In this document: positions 1 through 9,071 of the stretch, piece after piece
How positions within the stretch are numbered: the stretch's first letter is position 1
Layout: each line of letters starts with the position of its first letter
From: Alteromonadaceae bacterium
Lineage (GTDB): Bacteria; Pseudomonadota; Gammaproteobacteria; Pseudomonadales; Oleiphilaceae
Length of the DNA stretch: 47,251 nt
Reading direction: 5' to 3'
NCBI GenBank assembly: GCA_013393545.1
Contig: JABXHG010000003.1
Span: 1 to 47,251, forward strand
The notes under the pieces: generated by a model
Told to the model about the DNA's origin: nothing
What the model saw: only the letters and a program-made list of their open reading frames with translations
Databases searched by the model: none
Program-made: the position numbers and the translations under genes

Positions 1-578
1 AAACTGTCTCTTGTCAACCCTTTTTCTGAAAAAATCTTTCCGGTGTTGATGTCGCAGGCCGGTTTTAGCACCAGGAACCAGTCTTCTGGCGGGTTGGCGG
101 GAGTCAGTTTTTCGCCCACGCCCTCGGCAAACGCGGCCCGGCCGCGAACGAAAACCGGCACATCCGCCCCTAGTGTCAGGCCCATTTCGGCCAGTTCGTC
201 TTCGCTCAAGTTCAGTTGCCACAGGCGGTTCAGTGCCAGCAGGGTGGTGGCTGCGTTGGAGCTGCCACCACCCAGCCCGCCGCCCATGGGCAGGCGTTTG
301 TCGATGGCGATGGTTACACCTGGTAGTGGCTCCTGGGCGTGGCCGGCCAGCATGCGGGCAGCTCGGATAATCAAGTTGTCGTCATCGGCCACGCCATGAA
401 TGGGTTCGGCCAGGCGAACGCCGGGCTGATCCGGGGTCAGGGTGAAGGTTAGCTCGTCTCCGTAATCCAGGAACTGAAACAGGGTTTGCAGCTCGTGGTA
501 GCCATCGGGACGTTTGCCGACAATGTGCAGAAACAGGTTGAGCTTGGCCGGGGAGGGCAGAGTCAGGCTGTCGGGCAC
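1..578 (-). CDS. ispE: 4-diphosphocytidyl-2-C-methyl-D-erythritol kinase, partial
   Basis: IspE phosphorylates the 2-hydroxyl of CDP-methylerythritol in the MEP isoprenoid pathway (cytosolic GHMP kinase). The reverse strand reads from a GTG at 578, four bases after the lolB stop codon, and opens [19 protein letters not shown], the usual IspE N-terminus with the substrate-site Lys-Leu-Asn. The glycine-rich GHMP ATP loop [14 protein letters not shown] is clear near residue 95. About 192 codons are visible of a usual 280-290; the C-terminal third lies beyond the window edge. lolB-ispE is the standard order in Pseudomonas and relatives, so the gene is probably translated from the same transcript as lolB and the TPR gene. 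The GTG start follows from the alignment of the N-terminus and the tight junction. Confidence 0.93.
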   Translation of the reverse strand, partial: MPDSLTLPSPAKLNLFLHIVGKRPDGYHELQTLFQFLDYGDELTFTLTPDQPGVRLAEPIHGVADDDNLIIRAARMLAGHAQEPLPGVTIAIDKRLPMGGGLGGGSSNAATTLLALNRLWQLNLSEDELAEMGLTLGADVPVFVRGRAAFAEGVGEKLTPANPPEDWFLVLKPACDINTGKIFSEKGLTRDS

Positions 579-581
579 GGT

Positions 582-1217
582 TTAATCTCCCCTGCGCCAG
601 CTGGCAATCACCACGCGCACGCGTTTGTCGTCTTTCAGGGCGGTGATGCGTGCGGGCAGTTCGGGCAGGCCATCGACGAAGGTTTGCCAGCGGTCGTAAC
701 GAATTTCCCAGCCGTCCTGCTCAAGGATGGCAAGCCTGTTTTCCTGGTCGAACAAGAGCCGGTGTCGGGTCTCGGGTGCCGGCAGGCCACGCATCCACCA
801 GACCAGGCTTTGCACCGGCAGCTGCCAGCCGGTTGCCTGGCTGATCAGCCGCTCCGGGTTGCTGGACTGGTAGACATCGCCGTTGCTCAGAGTTAGCTCG
901 ATAAAGCCTGGGGCACCCTGAATACGGGTTGAGCCCATGCCGAGGAATGACGATGACAGGCTCAGCTCGTATTCATTGCCGTATTGTTGCCAGCGGTTGA
1001 TCAGCGCAGTGCCGCTGTCCGTGGGTTGGCGCACCGCCATTTTTCCGCTTAGCACCCAGTGGTCAAAGTTGGTGACCTCGCGGGTGCGCTCGGCCCAGTT
1101 TTCCGGTGGCTGGTCGGTCATGCCTTCTGGCAACGGGGCCAGCTGAATGCGGGTGCAGCCGGCCAGGGTGGTCAGTGCCAGCAGGAGCGACAGCGTCAGT
1201 CGGGCGGTGTTGCTCAT
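582..1217 (-). CDS. lolB: outer-membrane lipoprotein receptor LolB
   Basis: LolB accepts lipoproteins from periplasmic LolA and inserts them into the inner leaflet of the outer membrane. The 211-residue product starts with a lipoprotein signal peptide and a lipobox LAGC with Cys21 as the lipidation site. The mature part shows the LolB-type block WVLSGKMAV followed by a beta-rich half-barrel, and the motif GWQLPVQSLVWWMRGLP typical of the family near residue 135. Length is normal (about 200). It overlaps the upstream TPR gene by four bases (1214-1217), and ispE starts just after it, so the three genes form one minus-strand operon. The position next to ispE is conserved in gammaproteobacteria and supports the name. 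Confidence 0.93.
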   Translation of the reverse strand: MSNTARLTLSLLLALTTLAGCTRIQLAPLPEGMTDQPPENWAERTREVTNFDHWVLSGKMAVRQPTDSGTALINRWQQYGNEYELSLSSSFLGMGSTRIQGAPGFIELTLSNGDVYQSSNPERLISQATGWQLPVQSLVWWMRGLPAPETRHRLLFDQENRLAILEQDGWEIRYDRWQTFVDGLPELPARITALKDDKRVRVVIASWRRGD

Positions 1218-2974
1218 TCCTCGTTTCCGGTGTTGGTCAGCCGGTTAATGGTGTCCAGAAGCAGTTCGTCGTTCGGGTGCTCGTCCAGCGTTTCCTGCCA
1301 GACGATGCGGGCCTGGTCACGGTTGCCGGTCACCCAGAGGGCTTCGCCATAGTGTGCTGCCACTTCCGGGTCCGGGAAGGCGGCCCAGGCTTGTTCGAGG
1401 TAATCCAGAGCCTGCTCGGGGTAGCCCTGAAGGAAAAGTACCCAGCCCATGCTGTCGAGAATGGCCGGGTTCCCCGGGTCCAGTTGCAGAGCTTTTTCGA
1501 TGTACTGGCGCGCTTCTTCCAGCCGATCGGTTCGCACTGCCAGGATGTAGCCCAGGGCGTTGAGGGCCACGGCGTTTTCCGGCTGGCGTTGGAGTATGTG
1601 GTTCAGGTCGGCTTCGGCGGCAGCCAGCTTGTCTTGCTGGTCAAGCAACATGGCGCGGGAATAGCGTACATCGATATTGTCCGGATACGCTTCCAGAGCG
1701 GCGTTGGCTGCTTCCAGTGCCTGTTCCTGACTGCCGTATTCCAGCAGCAGGTTGACCTCGATCAGCCACAGGCGTTCGGCAATGGACGGGTGGTTCTGCC
1801 TAAGCTCTCGCAAGCGGGTTAGGGCGGAGTTCAGATGGCCGGCTTCCGCCTGCATTGCGCTGGTGCGGGCCAGGGCCGGAAAGAAAAAGTTGCCTTGTTC
1901 CACACTCTGGTAGTAGCCGATGGCCTGGTCGGTACGGCCGGCATCTTCGGCAATCCGGCCCAGGTAGTAACTGGCCTGGTCGACGAACTGATCCCGCTCA
2001 AGGAGGTAGCTCAGCTCCCGTTCGGCCAAAGCCCGCTCCCCGTTTTCCAGTGCCACCAGCGCGTGAGACAGGCGCAGGGCGGGGTTGTCGGGGTGGCGCT
2101 CAAGCAGGCGTTGAAATTCGTCCTGCGCGGCCTGCAGTTCGTTTTCGTTTAGTAGCATGCGACCGTACAGCTCCCCCAGCTTGAGGTTGCCCGGAAAACG
2201 CCGAGTCTGGGCGGTCATATAGTTGAGCGCCTGGCGGGTGCGTCCACTCTGGTAGAGCAAGTCGCCTTTGAGCAAAACCGCCGGCTGGAAGTTCGGGTGT
2301 TCGGCCAGAAGGGTGTCGAGACGCTCCAGAGCAGTGGCCGACTCGCCAGTCATTTTGTGAAGCAGGGCGATGCTGTAGGCCAGCTCCGGGTCGCCCGGGT
2401 GGCGTTCGGCCAATTGCTGGTATAGCTCCAGCATTTCCTGCTGCTGTTCCGGGGGCAGGGAAGTAGCCATGGCGGCCAGGTTATCGAAGTTCGCGTCTTC
2501 GCCCCTGTCCATCAGGGCTTCCATATGACCCAGTGCCGCTTCCAGATTCTGCTGTTTGAGCGCTTGCACAGCCAGCACCCGGCGGGCATCTGTACTTTCC
2601 GGTTTTTTCTGGAGCCAGAGTTCGGCCATCTGTTGCTGGACCGGGTCATTGCCCAGAGATTGAGCAATGGCCAGAGTGCGGGCAATCACGTTTTCGTCGC
2701 CGGAGGTTCGGGCGGCTTGCGCGTAATTGGCCAGAGTGACCTCGTAACGGCCGCGTTGGCCGGCAATTTCCGCCGCCAGTAACTGATACAGCACTTCCGG
2801 CTCAAAGTTGGCGTAGCGCTTCTCCTCTTCCAGCGCCGGTGTCGCCGGCTCCGTGCTGGTGGCCGGGCTTTCGCGGGACGGCTCGGGCTGGCCGGCAAAA
2901 TTGGCGCAGCCAGACGCGGTTACCAAAGTGAGCCCCAACAGGCAGGTGGCCAGAATACTGGAAGGTGTTTGCAT
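1214..2974 (-). CDS. TPR-repeat lipoprotein (PA4667-like)
   Basis: A 586-residue protein with a lipoprotein-type signal (TASGC, Cys23) followed by a linker rich in Pro, Glu and Thr and then tetratricopeptide repeats over most of its length. Repeats are easiest to see near the C-terminus, for example NAVALNALGYIL and NPAILDSMGWVLF followed by QGYPEQALDYLEQAW. TPR arrays are helical scaffolds for protein-protein contacts; the partner is not known. In Pseudomonas the equivalent gene sits in the same place between hemA and lolB. It is divergent from hemA and overlaps lolB by four bases, so translation of the two is probably coupled. The lipobox is slightly atypical (Ala at -3), so periplasmic or outer-membrane anchoring is likely rather than certain. 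Confidence 0.85.
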   Translation of the reverse strand: MQTPSSILATCLLGLTLVTASGCANFAGQPEPSRESPATSTEPATPALEEEKRYANFEPEVLYQLLAAEIAGQRGRYEVTLANYAQAARTSGDENVIARTLAIAQSLGNDPVQQQMAELWLQKKPESTDARRVLAVQALKQQNLEAALGHMEALMDRGEDANFDNLAAMATSLPPEQQQEMLELYQQLAERHPGDPELAYSIALLHKMTGESATALERLDTLLAEHPNFQPAVLLKGDLLYQSGRTRQALNYMTAQTRRFPGNLKLGELYGRMLLNENELQAAQDEFQRLLERHPDNPALRLSHALVALENGERALAERELSYLLERDQFVDQASYYLGRIAEDAGRTDQAIGYYQSVEQGNFFFPALARTSAMQAEAGHLNSALTRLRELRQNHPSIAERLWLIEVNLLLEYGSQEQALEAANAALEAYPDNIDVRYSRAMLLDQQDKLAAAEADLNHILQRQPENAVALNALGYILAVRTDRLEEARQYIEKALQLDPGNPAILDSMGWVLFLQGYPEQALDYLEQAWAAFPDPEVAAHYGEALWVTGNRDQARIVWQETLDEHPNDELLLDTINRLTNTGNEE

Positions 2975-3067
2975 GCAACGTCCCGTGGTTGGTCGGCAGT
3001 GGTTCCGGCAGGCCCGCAGTCTGCCCCGGATTTGAGCCAGATCGGGTTGCGGTTGTTGTCAGGCTTC

Positions 3068-3073
3068 TATAAT
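3068..3073 (+). promoter_or_regulatory. candidate -10 box for hemA
   Basis: A perfect TATAAT lies in the divergent gap between the TPR gene and hemA. The best -35 candidate, TTGCGG at 3047-3052, is 15 bases upstream, which is short. This is the only sigma70-like -10 of this quality in the gap, and it points towards hemA. No mapped start site supports it. Confidence 0.4.
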
Positions 3074-3206
3074 GGCATAAGGATAAGAGCTTGCCCAACC
3101 TGTCCGCACTTGCCGAAGTGGTGGTGTTTTCGGGTGGCAGGCTGCCGTTCCCACCGGTAGAATGCGTGGGATGTCCATGAATGGCACAGGAATTTCCGAC
3201 CGCAAG

Positions 3207-4496
3207 ATGGCTTTGCTGACACTGGGGATTAATCATAAAACCGCACCCGTGGAAATCCGCGAACGTGTGGCTTTTACACCGGAACGGATGGGCGAAGCCT
3301 TCTCCGAACTCCGGGCGGCGTCTGGTGCCACCGAGGCAGCCATTCTCTCCACCTGTAACCGCACCGAACTGTACCTGGCTGGTGATGATGATTGCGCGCC
3401 CCACGTTTTGCGCTGGCTGGCGGGTTTTCATGATCTGGACGCGGGCGACCTGGAGCCGGTCGTTTATATACACCGGGATTCCGATTCCGTGCGGCACATG
3501 ATGCGGGTGGCCGCGGGTCTCGACTCCATGGTGCTGGGCGAGCCGCAGATTTTCGGCCAGCTCAAGGATGCCTACGCCCTGGCCCGGGAACACAACGCCA
3601 CCGGCAAGTTCCTGTCGCGGTTGTTCGAGCACACGTTCTCCGTTGCCAAACGCATTCGCACCCACACCGCCATCGGCGAGAACCCGGTGTCTGTGGCCTA
3701 TGCCTCGGTGAACATGGCGCACCATATTTTCTCCGACCTGTCCCGCAACAAGGCGTTGCTGGTGGGAGCCGGCCAGACCATAGAGCTGGTGGCCAGGCAC
3801 CTGTCAGAAGCCGGAGTGAAGGACTTCGTGGTCGCCAACCGCACGCTGGAGCGCGCCCAGAATCTGGCCCAGGCCCACGGTGGCCAGGGTATTCTGCTGT
3901 CGGAAATCCCCGACCATCTGGCCGATGTAGACATCGTGATCTCCTCAACCGCCAGCCCGCTGCCCATCCTGGGTAAAGGGGCGGTGGAACGCGCCCTGAA
4001 AAAGCGAAAGCATCGCCCGTATTTCATGGTGGATATCGCCGTACCCCGGGACATCGAGCCGGAAGTGGGGACGCTGGCGGATGTGTACCTTTATACCGTC
4101 GACGATCTGCGCCAGGTGATTGAAGAGAACCTGCGCTCACGCCAGGGCGCCGCCCGTGAGGCGGAAAACCTGGTGGCCAGTGGCGTACAGGATTTCCTGG
4201 ATCAGCTGCGGGCTCTGGATGCGGTTTCCACCCTGAAAGTGTTCCGCCAGCGTGCCGAAGTGCTGCGGGACGTGGAAACCGAAAAAGCCCTGAAAGCCCT
4301 GCGTAACGGCAGCGACCCGGAAACCGTGTTGCGCGCCATGGCCCGGGGCCTGACCAACAAACTTCTGCACCAGCCGTCTGTCCAGGTTCGAAAAGCCATG
4401 GCAGAGGGCCGCTCGGAAGTCACCGAATGCCTGCGCGAGCTTTATCAGCTGGACGCCATTGACGCTGACCAGCCGACCACCACGGAAAAATTATGA
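3207..4496 (+). CDS. hemA: glutamyl-tRNA reductase
   Basis: HemA reduces glutamyl-tRNA(Glu) to glutamate-1-semialdehyde with NADPH, the first committed step of C5 tetrapyrrole synthesis. From the ATG at 3207 the protein starts [14 protein letters not shown], and the catalytic cysteine in STCNRTELY is then Cys50, exactly as in E. coli HemA. The reading frame also has an in-frame ATG at 3162 that adds 15 unrelated residues; I prefer 3207 because it reproduces family numbering, although neither site has a strong ribosome binding site. The Rossmann loop reads [12 protein letters not shown]. Length is 429 residues, normal. The stop overlaps the prfA start (ATGA), and hemA-prfA-prmC is a classic gammaproteobacterial operon. 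Confidence 0.96.
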   Translation: MALLTLGINHKTAPVEIRERVAFTPERMGEAFSELRAASGATEAAILSTCNRTELYLAGDDDCAPHVLRWLAGFHDLDAGDLEPVVYIHRDSDSVRHMMRVAAGLDSMVLGEPQIFGQLKDAYALAREHNATGKFLSRLFEHTFSVAKRIRTHTAIGENPVSVAYASVNMAHHIFSDLSRNKALLVGAGQTIELVARHLSEAGVKDFVVANRTLERAQNLAQAHGGQGILLSEIPDHLADVDIVISSTASPLPILGKGAVERALKKRKHRPYFMVDIAVPRDIEPEVGTLADVYLYTVDDLRQVIEENLRSRQGAAREAENLVASGVQDFLDQLRALDAVSTLKVFRQRAEVLRDVETEKALKALRNGSDPETVLRAMARGLTNKLLHQPSVQVRKAMAEGRSEVTECLRELYQLDAIDADQPTTTEKL

Positions 4497-5581
4497 AGTC
4501 TTCCATACAACACCGCCTCGAACAGTTGGTTGACCGGTTCGAGGAGGTCAGCGCGCTATTGGCTGACGCTGCCACCATTGCCGACCAGAACAAGTTTCGT
4601 GACCTGTCCCGTGAATTCGCCGAAATCGAGCCGGTGGTGAAATGCTTCCAGGATTGGCGCCAGTCGCTGGATGACATCTCCGAAGCCGAAGAGCTGGCCA
4701 AAGACGGCGATGCCGACATGCGCGAAATGGCCGAAGAGGAACTGGCCGCTGCCCGCGCCCGGAGTGAAGAGCTGGATGAAGAGTTGCAGCGCCTGATGCT
4801 GCCGAAAGATCCGAACGACGGCAAAAACGTGTTTCTGGAAGTTCGCGCCGGTACCGGCGGCGATGAAGCCGCGATTTTTGCCGGCGACCTGTTTCGCATG
4901 TATTCCCGCTACGCCGAGAAACACCGCTGGCAGGTGGAAGTGCTGAGCGAAAACGAAGGCGAACACGGCGGTTATAAGGAAGTCATTGCCCGCGTGGCGG
5001 GCGAGGGCGTGTACGGTGCACTGAAATTCGAGTCCGGCGCCCACCGGGTGCAGCGCGTGCCAGAAACCGAATCCCAGGGCCGAATTCACACCTCGGCCTG
5101 CACGGTGGCGGTGATGCCGGAAGCGGACGAAGCCGAAGCGGTGGAGATCAACAAAGCCGATTTGCGGGTGGACACCTTCCGGGCCTCCGGCGCCGGCGGC
5201 CAGCACGTCAACAAAACCGATTCCGCGATACGCATAACCCACTTGCCCACGGGGTTGGTGGTGGAGTGCCAGGAAGAGCGTTCCCAGCACAAGAACCGAG
5301 CCAAAGCCATGAGCCTGCTGGCCTCGCGCTTGCAAAACATCGAGCAGGAGAAACAGCAGAAAAGCATGGCGGAAACCCGAAAGAGCCTGGTGGGCAGTGG
5401 CGACCGCTCCGAGCGTATTCGCACCTATAACTTCCCCCAGGGCCGGATTACCGACCACCGCATCAACCTGACGCTGTACAAACTGGACGAGGTGATCACC
5501 GGTGATCTGGACGCCGTGGTGGTTCCCCTGCAGCACGAACACCAGGCCGAACTGCTGGCTGAATTGGCCAATGAGCAGTGA
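4493..5581 (+). CDS. prfA: peptide chain release factor 1
   Basis: RF1 reads UAA and UAG in the ribosomal A site and triggers hydrolysis of peptidyl-tRNA. The 362-residue protein has the N-terminal coiled domain, the stop-codon tripeptide PxT (as PET within [10 protein letters not shown]) and the universal GGQ motif at residues 235-237 in [17 protein letters not shown]. The PxT rather than SPF tripeptide distinguishes RF1 from RF2. The start ATG overlaps the hemA stop by four bases, and the stop overlaps the start of prmC, whose product methylates the Gln of GGQ. The gene order therefore puts the modified protein next to its modifying enzyme. Confidence 0.97.
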   Translation: MKSSIQHRLEQLVDRFEEVSALLADAATIADQNKFRDLSREFAEIEPVVKCFQDWRQSLDDISEAEELAKDGDADMREMAEEELAAARARSEELDEELQRLMLPKDPNDGKNVFLEVRAGTGGDEAAIFAGDLFRMYSRYAEKHRWQVEVLSENEGEHGGYKEVIARVAGEGVYGALKFESGAHRVQRVPETESQGRIHTSACTVAVMPEADEAEAVEINKADLRVDTFRASGAGGQHVNKTDSAIRITHLPTGLVVECQEERSQHKNRAKAMSLLASRLQNIEQEKQQKSMAETRKSLVGSGDRSERIRTYNFPQGRITDHRINLTLYKLDEVITGDLDAVVVPLQHEHQAELLAELANEQ

Positions 5582-6425
5582 CACCGGCCTGAGCTGCCAA
5601 ACCCTGCTGCGCAAAGCCGCCGCCCGTATCGGCGGCGACTCCCCAAAACTGGACGCTGAACTGCTGTTGGCTCACGTGACTGGCTTGAGCCGAACCAGTT
5701 TTATTGCCTGGCCGGAACGGGAAATCTCCGGGGAGCAGACGGAACAATTCCTCGCCCTGGTAGCCGAGCGAGTAGCAGGTAAGCCCATTGCCTATCTGCT
5801 GGGTGAACAGGAGTTCTGGTCACTGCCCCTGCAAGTCAGCCCCGATACCTTGATTCCCCGGCCCGATACCGAATGCCTGGTGGAAGCCGCGCTGGAATTG
5901 CCGCTACCGGCGAACGCCCGGGTGCTGGATCTGGGCACTGGCACCGGCGCCATCGCCCTGGCCCTAGCCAGCGAAAAGCCTGAGTGGCGCATCATGGCCA
6001 GCGACCGCGTTGCCGAAGCCGTGGCACTGGCCAGAGCCAACAGCGAAGCCTTGAACCTTCCAATTTCCGTGGTGCAAAGCTACTGGTTTTCCGGGCTGCC
6101 GGCGGGCCAGCGGTTTGATCTGCTGATCTCCAACCCGCCGTATATTCCGGCCAGCGATCATCATTTAAAGGAAGGGGATGTGCGTTTTGAGCCGGAATCG
6201 GCGTTGGTTGCCGGCGAAGGCGGCCTGGACGATATCCGTTTTCTGATCTCCGAAGCCCGGCATTGGCTGGCCGCTGAAGGTTTTCTCATGCTGGAACACG
6301 GCTATGACCAGGCAGAAGTCGTGCGCGGGTTGTTCGCCGCCGCTGGCTGGCGGAACATCGAAACCCGGCGGGACTACGGCGGCAACGAGCGCCTGACCCA
6401 GGCCATGAAGCCGGCCACAACCTGA
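5571..6425 (+). CDS. prmC: release factor glutamine N5-methyltransferase
   Basis: PrmC (HemK) transfers a methyl group from S-adenosylmethionine to the glutamine of the GGQ loop in RF1 and RF2. The SAM-binding motif [16 protein letters not shown] and the catalytic NPPY in [10 protein letters not shown] are both intact. I place the start at the ATG at 5571, which overlaps the last codons of prfA by 11 bases and gives a 284-residue protein starting MSSDTGLS; the open frame extends further upstream only by running through prfA. The N-terminal helical domain (about 70 residues) that docks on release factors is present. The length is normal. Confidence 0.95.
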   Translation: MSSDTGLSCQTLLRKAAARIGGDSPKLDAELLLAHVTGLSRTSFIAWPEREISGEQTEQFLALVAERVAGKPIAYLLGEQEFWSLPLQVSPDTLIPRPDTECLVEAALELPLPANARVLDLGTGTGAIALALASEKPEWRIMASDRVAEAVALARANSEALNLPISVVQSYWFSGLPAGQRFDLLISNPPYIPASDHHLKEGDVRFEPESALVAGEGGLDDIRFLISEARHWLAAEGFLMLEHGYDQAEVVRGLFAAAGWRNIETRRDYGGNERLTQAMKPATT

Positions 6426-6439
6426 ACGGAGGCAACGCC

Positions 6440-7192
6440 ATGCTCAGCGACGAAGAACTGTTGCGCTACAGCCGCCAGATCCTGATGCCGGAATTCGACA
6501 TCGCTGGCCAGGAAAAACTGAAATCCGCCCGCGTGTTGGTGGTGGGTGCTGGCGGATTGGGGTGCCCGGTGGCCTTGTACCTGGGCGCCGCCGGTGTGGG
6601 CCACCTGACCCTGGTGGACGATGACGCGGTAGAGCTGGCCAACCTGCAGCGGCAAATCGCCTTCGAGCAAAGCGCCCTGGGCGAAGCCAAGGCCGAACGC
6701 CTGGCTGACCGGGTAAGGGCCATCAACCCCGGCACCTCGGTCACTGCACTGAATCAGCGCGTGCAGGGCGATGAGCTCCAGCGCCTGGTGCAAGACGCCT
6801 CGCTGGTACTGGACTGCACCGATAACTTCGCCACCCGCTTTGCACTGAACCGCGCCTGCGTGGCGGCCAAAGTACCGCTGGTCTCCGGCGCCGCCATTCG
6901 TGGCGAGGGGCAGTTGTCAGTCTACGACACTCGCCAGCCGGGCAGCCCCTGCTATCACTGTTTGTATGAGGAAGAGGGCAGTGAAGACCTGAGCTGTTCC
7001 GAGGCCGGTGTGATCGGCCCTTTGGTCGGCATGATAGGCGCCGCCCAGGCCATGGAGGCCATCAAGGTGATCAGTGGTGTGGGCCAGGCTTTGGTGGGGC
7101 GCCTGCTGGTTCTGGATGCCTGGCAGATGCGGTGGCGGGAGATGAAGCTGGCGAAAGATCCTGGTTGTCCTGTTTGTTCAAGTTCGGAGTAA
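6440..7192 (+). CDS. moeB: molybdopterin-synthase adenylyltransferase (MoeB/ThiF family)
   Basis: E1-like enzyme that adenylates the C-terminal glycine of a small sulfur-carrier protein, MoaD in molybdopterin synthesis. The 250-residue protein has the ATP-binding loop VVGAGGLGCPVALYLG, the conserved block LTLVDDDAVELANLQRQ, the DCTDNFATRF motif, and two zinc-binding Cys pairs (YHCLY and the C-terminal CPVC). The catalytic cysteine lies near SEDLSCSE. A good ribosome binding site (GGAGG) precedes the ATG. The hemA-prfA-prmC-moeB order matches Pseudomonas. ThiF is the main alternative because the two families are hard to separate by sequence; gene context favours MoeB. It converges on phrB across a region of large hairpins. 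Confidence 0.88.
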   Translation: MLSDEELLRYSRQILMPEFDIAGQEKLKSARVLVVGAGGLGCPVALYLGAAGVGHLTLVDDDAVELANLQRQIAFEQSALGEAKAERLADRVRAINPGTSVTALNQRVQGDELQRLVQDASLVLDCTDNFATRFALNRACVAAKVPLVSGAAIRGEGQLSVYDTRQPGSPCYHCLYEEEGSEDLSCSEAGVIGPLVGMIGAAQAMEAIKVISGVGQALVGRLLVLDAWQMRWREMKLAKDPGCPVCSSSE

Positions 7193-7224
7193 GTTTCCCA
7201 AAGCAGCACCTCAACTAATGGTAG

Positions 7225-7340
7225 AGACAGGGTTGGGGATGCCTTTCCAAAAAGCGCTCCTTGCGGCACATCCTTGTGGCGCTTATGTTCCGCCATCCAT
7301 GGCTCCACAAATTTTTGGAAAGGCATCCCCAACCCTGTCT
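7225..7340. repeat. large hairpin 1 in the moeB-phrB gap
   Basis: Perfect 29-base inverted repeat: left arm 7225-7253, right arm 7312-7340. The central part (about 58 bases) includes the palindromic core GCCATCCATGGC. Its outer arm sequence (starting AGACAGGGTTGGGGATG) is unlike that of the neighbouring hairpin, but the inner end (CCAAAAA / TTTTTGG) and the loop are clearly related to it. The position between convergent genes suggests a bidirectional transcription terminator or an intergenic repeat of the REP/BIME kind. It is not coding. Confidence 0.85.
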
Positions 7341-7402
7341 ATCCAACTAATGCTGTTCGCCGTCCTAAGGCATCAACCGCCTATTGAGACTTGCAGAAGG
7401 TA

Positions 7403-7515
7403 GGGGCGTATCAGGCTGGGCTCTCCAAAAATTTCGAAGGCCATGGATGGCCTGAGAGAAGCGCACAGGGAGCGTGCTTGTAGCGGTTTTTGGAGAGCCC
7501 AGCCTGATACGCCCC
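7403..7515. repeat. large hairpin 2 in the moeB-phrB gap
   Basis: Perfect 29-base inverted repeat: left arm 7403-7431, right arm 7487-7515, starting GGGGCGTATCAGGCTGGG. Read on the opposite strand, its loop aligns with that of hairpin 1, including the palindromic core GCCATCCATGGC and flanking GCGC-containing segments. The right arm ends 22 bases before the phrB stop codon. Together the two hairpins account for nearly all of the 345 bases between moeB and phrB; I see no gene in this gap. Confidence 0.85.
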
Positions 7516-7537
7516 GGTGATTGAACGCATAAAACCA

Positions 7538-8935
7538 TCAGTCTTTAAGTGCCTGAAACCGAGCAATGGCCTCCTTTCTGCTCTCCTTCAAGTCCACAAT
7601 CGGCCTTGGATACCCCTTGGGAATCACCCCGCCTTTGCGCCCGGGCTCGTGAATCCGCTTGCTATCCAGCTTCGCCAATTCTGGCACCCACTGGCGAATA
7701 AACTCCCCCTCCGGATCAAACCGCTCGCTTTGCGTGACCGGATTGAACACCCGGAAATAGGGCGCCGCGTCCGTTCCGGTTGAGGCGCTCCATTGCCAGC
7801 CGCCGTTGTTCGAGGCCAGGAAACCATCCACCAGGTTCTGCATGAACCAGGCCTCACCCAACCGCCAGTGGATAAACAAATTCTTGGTCAGGAACATGGC
7901 CGTAACCATGCGCAGGCGGTTGTGCATCCAGCCGGTGGCTTTCAGCTGGCGCATGGCGGCATCAACAATGGGGATGCCGGTGCGGCCTTCTTTCCAGGCC
8001 TCGAAGTGCTCCCCCGGCGTGTTCCATTCCAGCGCCTCGGTATCGGGCTTGAAGGCGCGGTTCATGCTCACGCGAGGGTAGTGGTAGAGAATATTGATGT
8101 AGAAATCCCGCCAGGCAATTTCATTGCTCCAGGTCTCGATGCCTTCCGAGCCGGAGCCAGCCGCCTGTCGGGCAGCAATCAAACACTGCCGGCCGGAAAG
8201 CACGCCATTGGCCAGGTAAGGGGAGAGCAGGCTGGTGCCGTCGATGGCGGGGAAGTCCCGGTCGTCCTTGTAACGGCTGGCCCTGCGGGCAATGAAATTG
8301 TCCAGGCGGTCATGGGCGGCTTGCTCGCCAATGCCAACCAGCAACTCCGGCGCTTCAGTGAAGGGGGCAATGCGGGTATCGGTCTGTTCCGGCTCAACCG
8401 CCGGGCCGACCGCCTTGGGTACCGGGAATACCTGCGGTTGGCTGGCATCGATCCACTTGCGCCAGCTGCGGGAAAACGGTGTGAACACCGAATAGGGCTC
8501 GTTCTGGCCGGTCAGAATCTGGCCGACCGGCGCAACCGTTTGATCCCGATACTTGTTCACTGTGATGCCCAATTCGCCAAGCCGCTCGCGCGCCTGCTTG
8601 TCGCGCCGGCGCTCGTTGATGCCGTATTCCTCGTTGAAGTGCAGCTGTCCGACGGACTGTTCCCGGCAGAAGTCTTCCAGCGTATCGAGGCTGTCTGCGA
8701 AAAAGTCCGCGGTCAAAAAGCGCAGGGGAATGCCCAGACCGGCAAGCTCCCGCGCCAGAGCGTTCGCGTGTTCCAGCACAAACCGCACCCGCACGGCGGA
8801 CCAGTCGTGTTCTTGCCACTGGCCCGGGGTAATCAGGAAGCAGGCCTGCACTGACTCACCAATGGCGCAGGCGGCGGTCAGCGCGGGGTTATCGGCAACT
8901 CGTAAATCGTTTCGGAACCAAACCAGCTGTGTCAT
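7538..8935 (-). CDS. phrB: deoxyribodipyrimidine photolyase
   Basis: Class I cyclobutane pyrimidine dimer photolyase, which uses reduced FAD and light to split UV lesions. The 465-residue protein has the N-terminal antenna-binding Rossmann domain (LVWFRNDLRVADNPAL) and the C-terminal FAD domain with WSNEIAWRDFYINIL, MRQLKATGWMHNRLRMV and NGGWQWSASTGTDAAPYFR. The Trp residues expected in the electron-transfer chain and dimer pocket appear to be present. The cytochrome-type divergence seen in cryptochrome-DASH proteins is not apparent. It faces moeB across two large hairpins and is divergent from the gene at 9072. Length and motifs are complete. Confidence 0.95.
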   Translation of the reverse strand: MTQLVWFRNDLRVADNPALTAACAIGESVQACFLITPGQWQEHDWSAVRVRFVLEHANALARELAGLGIPLRFLTADFFADSLDTLEDFCREQSVGQLHFNEEYGINERRRDKQARERLGELGITVNKYRDQTVAPVGQILTGQNEPYSVFTPFSRSWRKWIDASQPQVFPVPKAVGPAVEPEQTDTRIAPFTEAPELLVGIGEQAAHDRLDNFIARRASRYKDDRDFPAIDGTSLLSPYLANGVLSGRQCLIAARQAAGSGSEGIETWSNEIAWRDFYINILYHYPRVSMNRAFKPDTEALEWNTPGEHFEAWKEGRTGIPIVDAAMRQLKATGWMHNRLRMVTAMFLTKNLFIHWRLGEAWFMQNLVDGFLASNNGGWQWSASTGTDAAPYFRVFNPVTQSERFDPEGEFIRQWVPELAKLDSKRIHEPGRKGGVIPKGYPRPIVDLKESRKEAIARFQALKD

Positions 8936-9071
8936 CGGCCATCCCTGTGAGTCTGAAAATGATAAGGGTAATTACAGCTCAAAAATCATTGGCTTGTATA
9001 TTCGCTGAGCGTGCCGGTTTGGATTATAGTTCAACGGTAAACCGGCCAATGAAAGGAGCCTTTTCTCCGGC

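Noticed and set aside
2802..3800. Open frame of 332 codons on the minus strand across the TPR-hemA gap
   Set aside because: It overlaps two well-identified genes and is a product of high GC in the third codon position; its sequence resembles no family.
7218..7403. Short open frame between moeB and phrB
   Set aside because: It runs through the arms of large hairpin 1, has no ribosome binding site and encodes nothing recognisable.
7793..8854. 353-codon plus-strand open frame opposite phrB
   Set aside because: Antisense shadow of a highly conserved photolyase gene.
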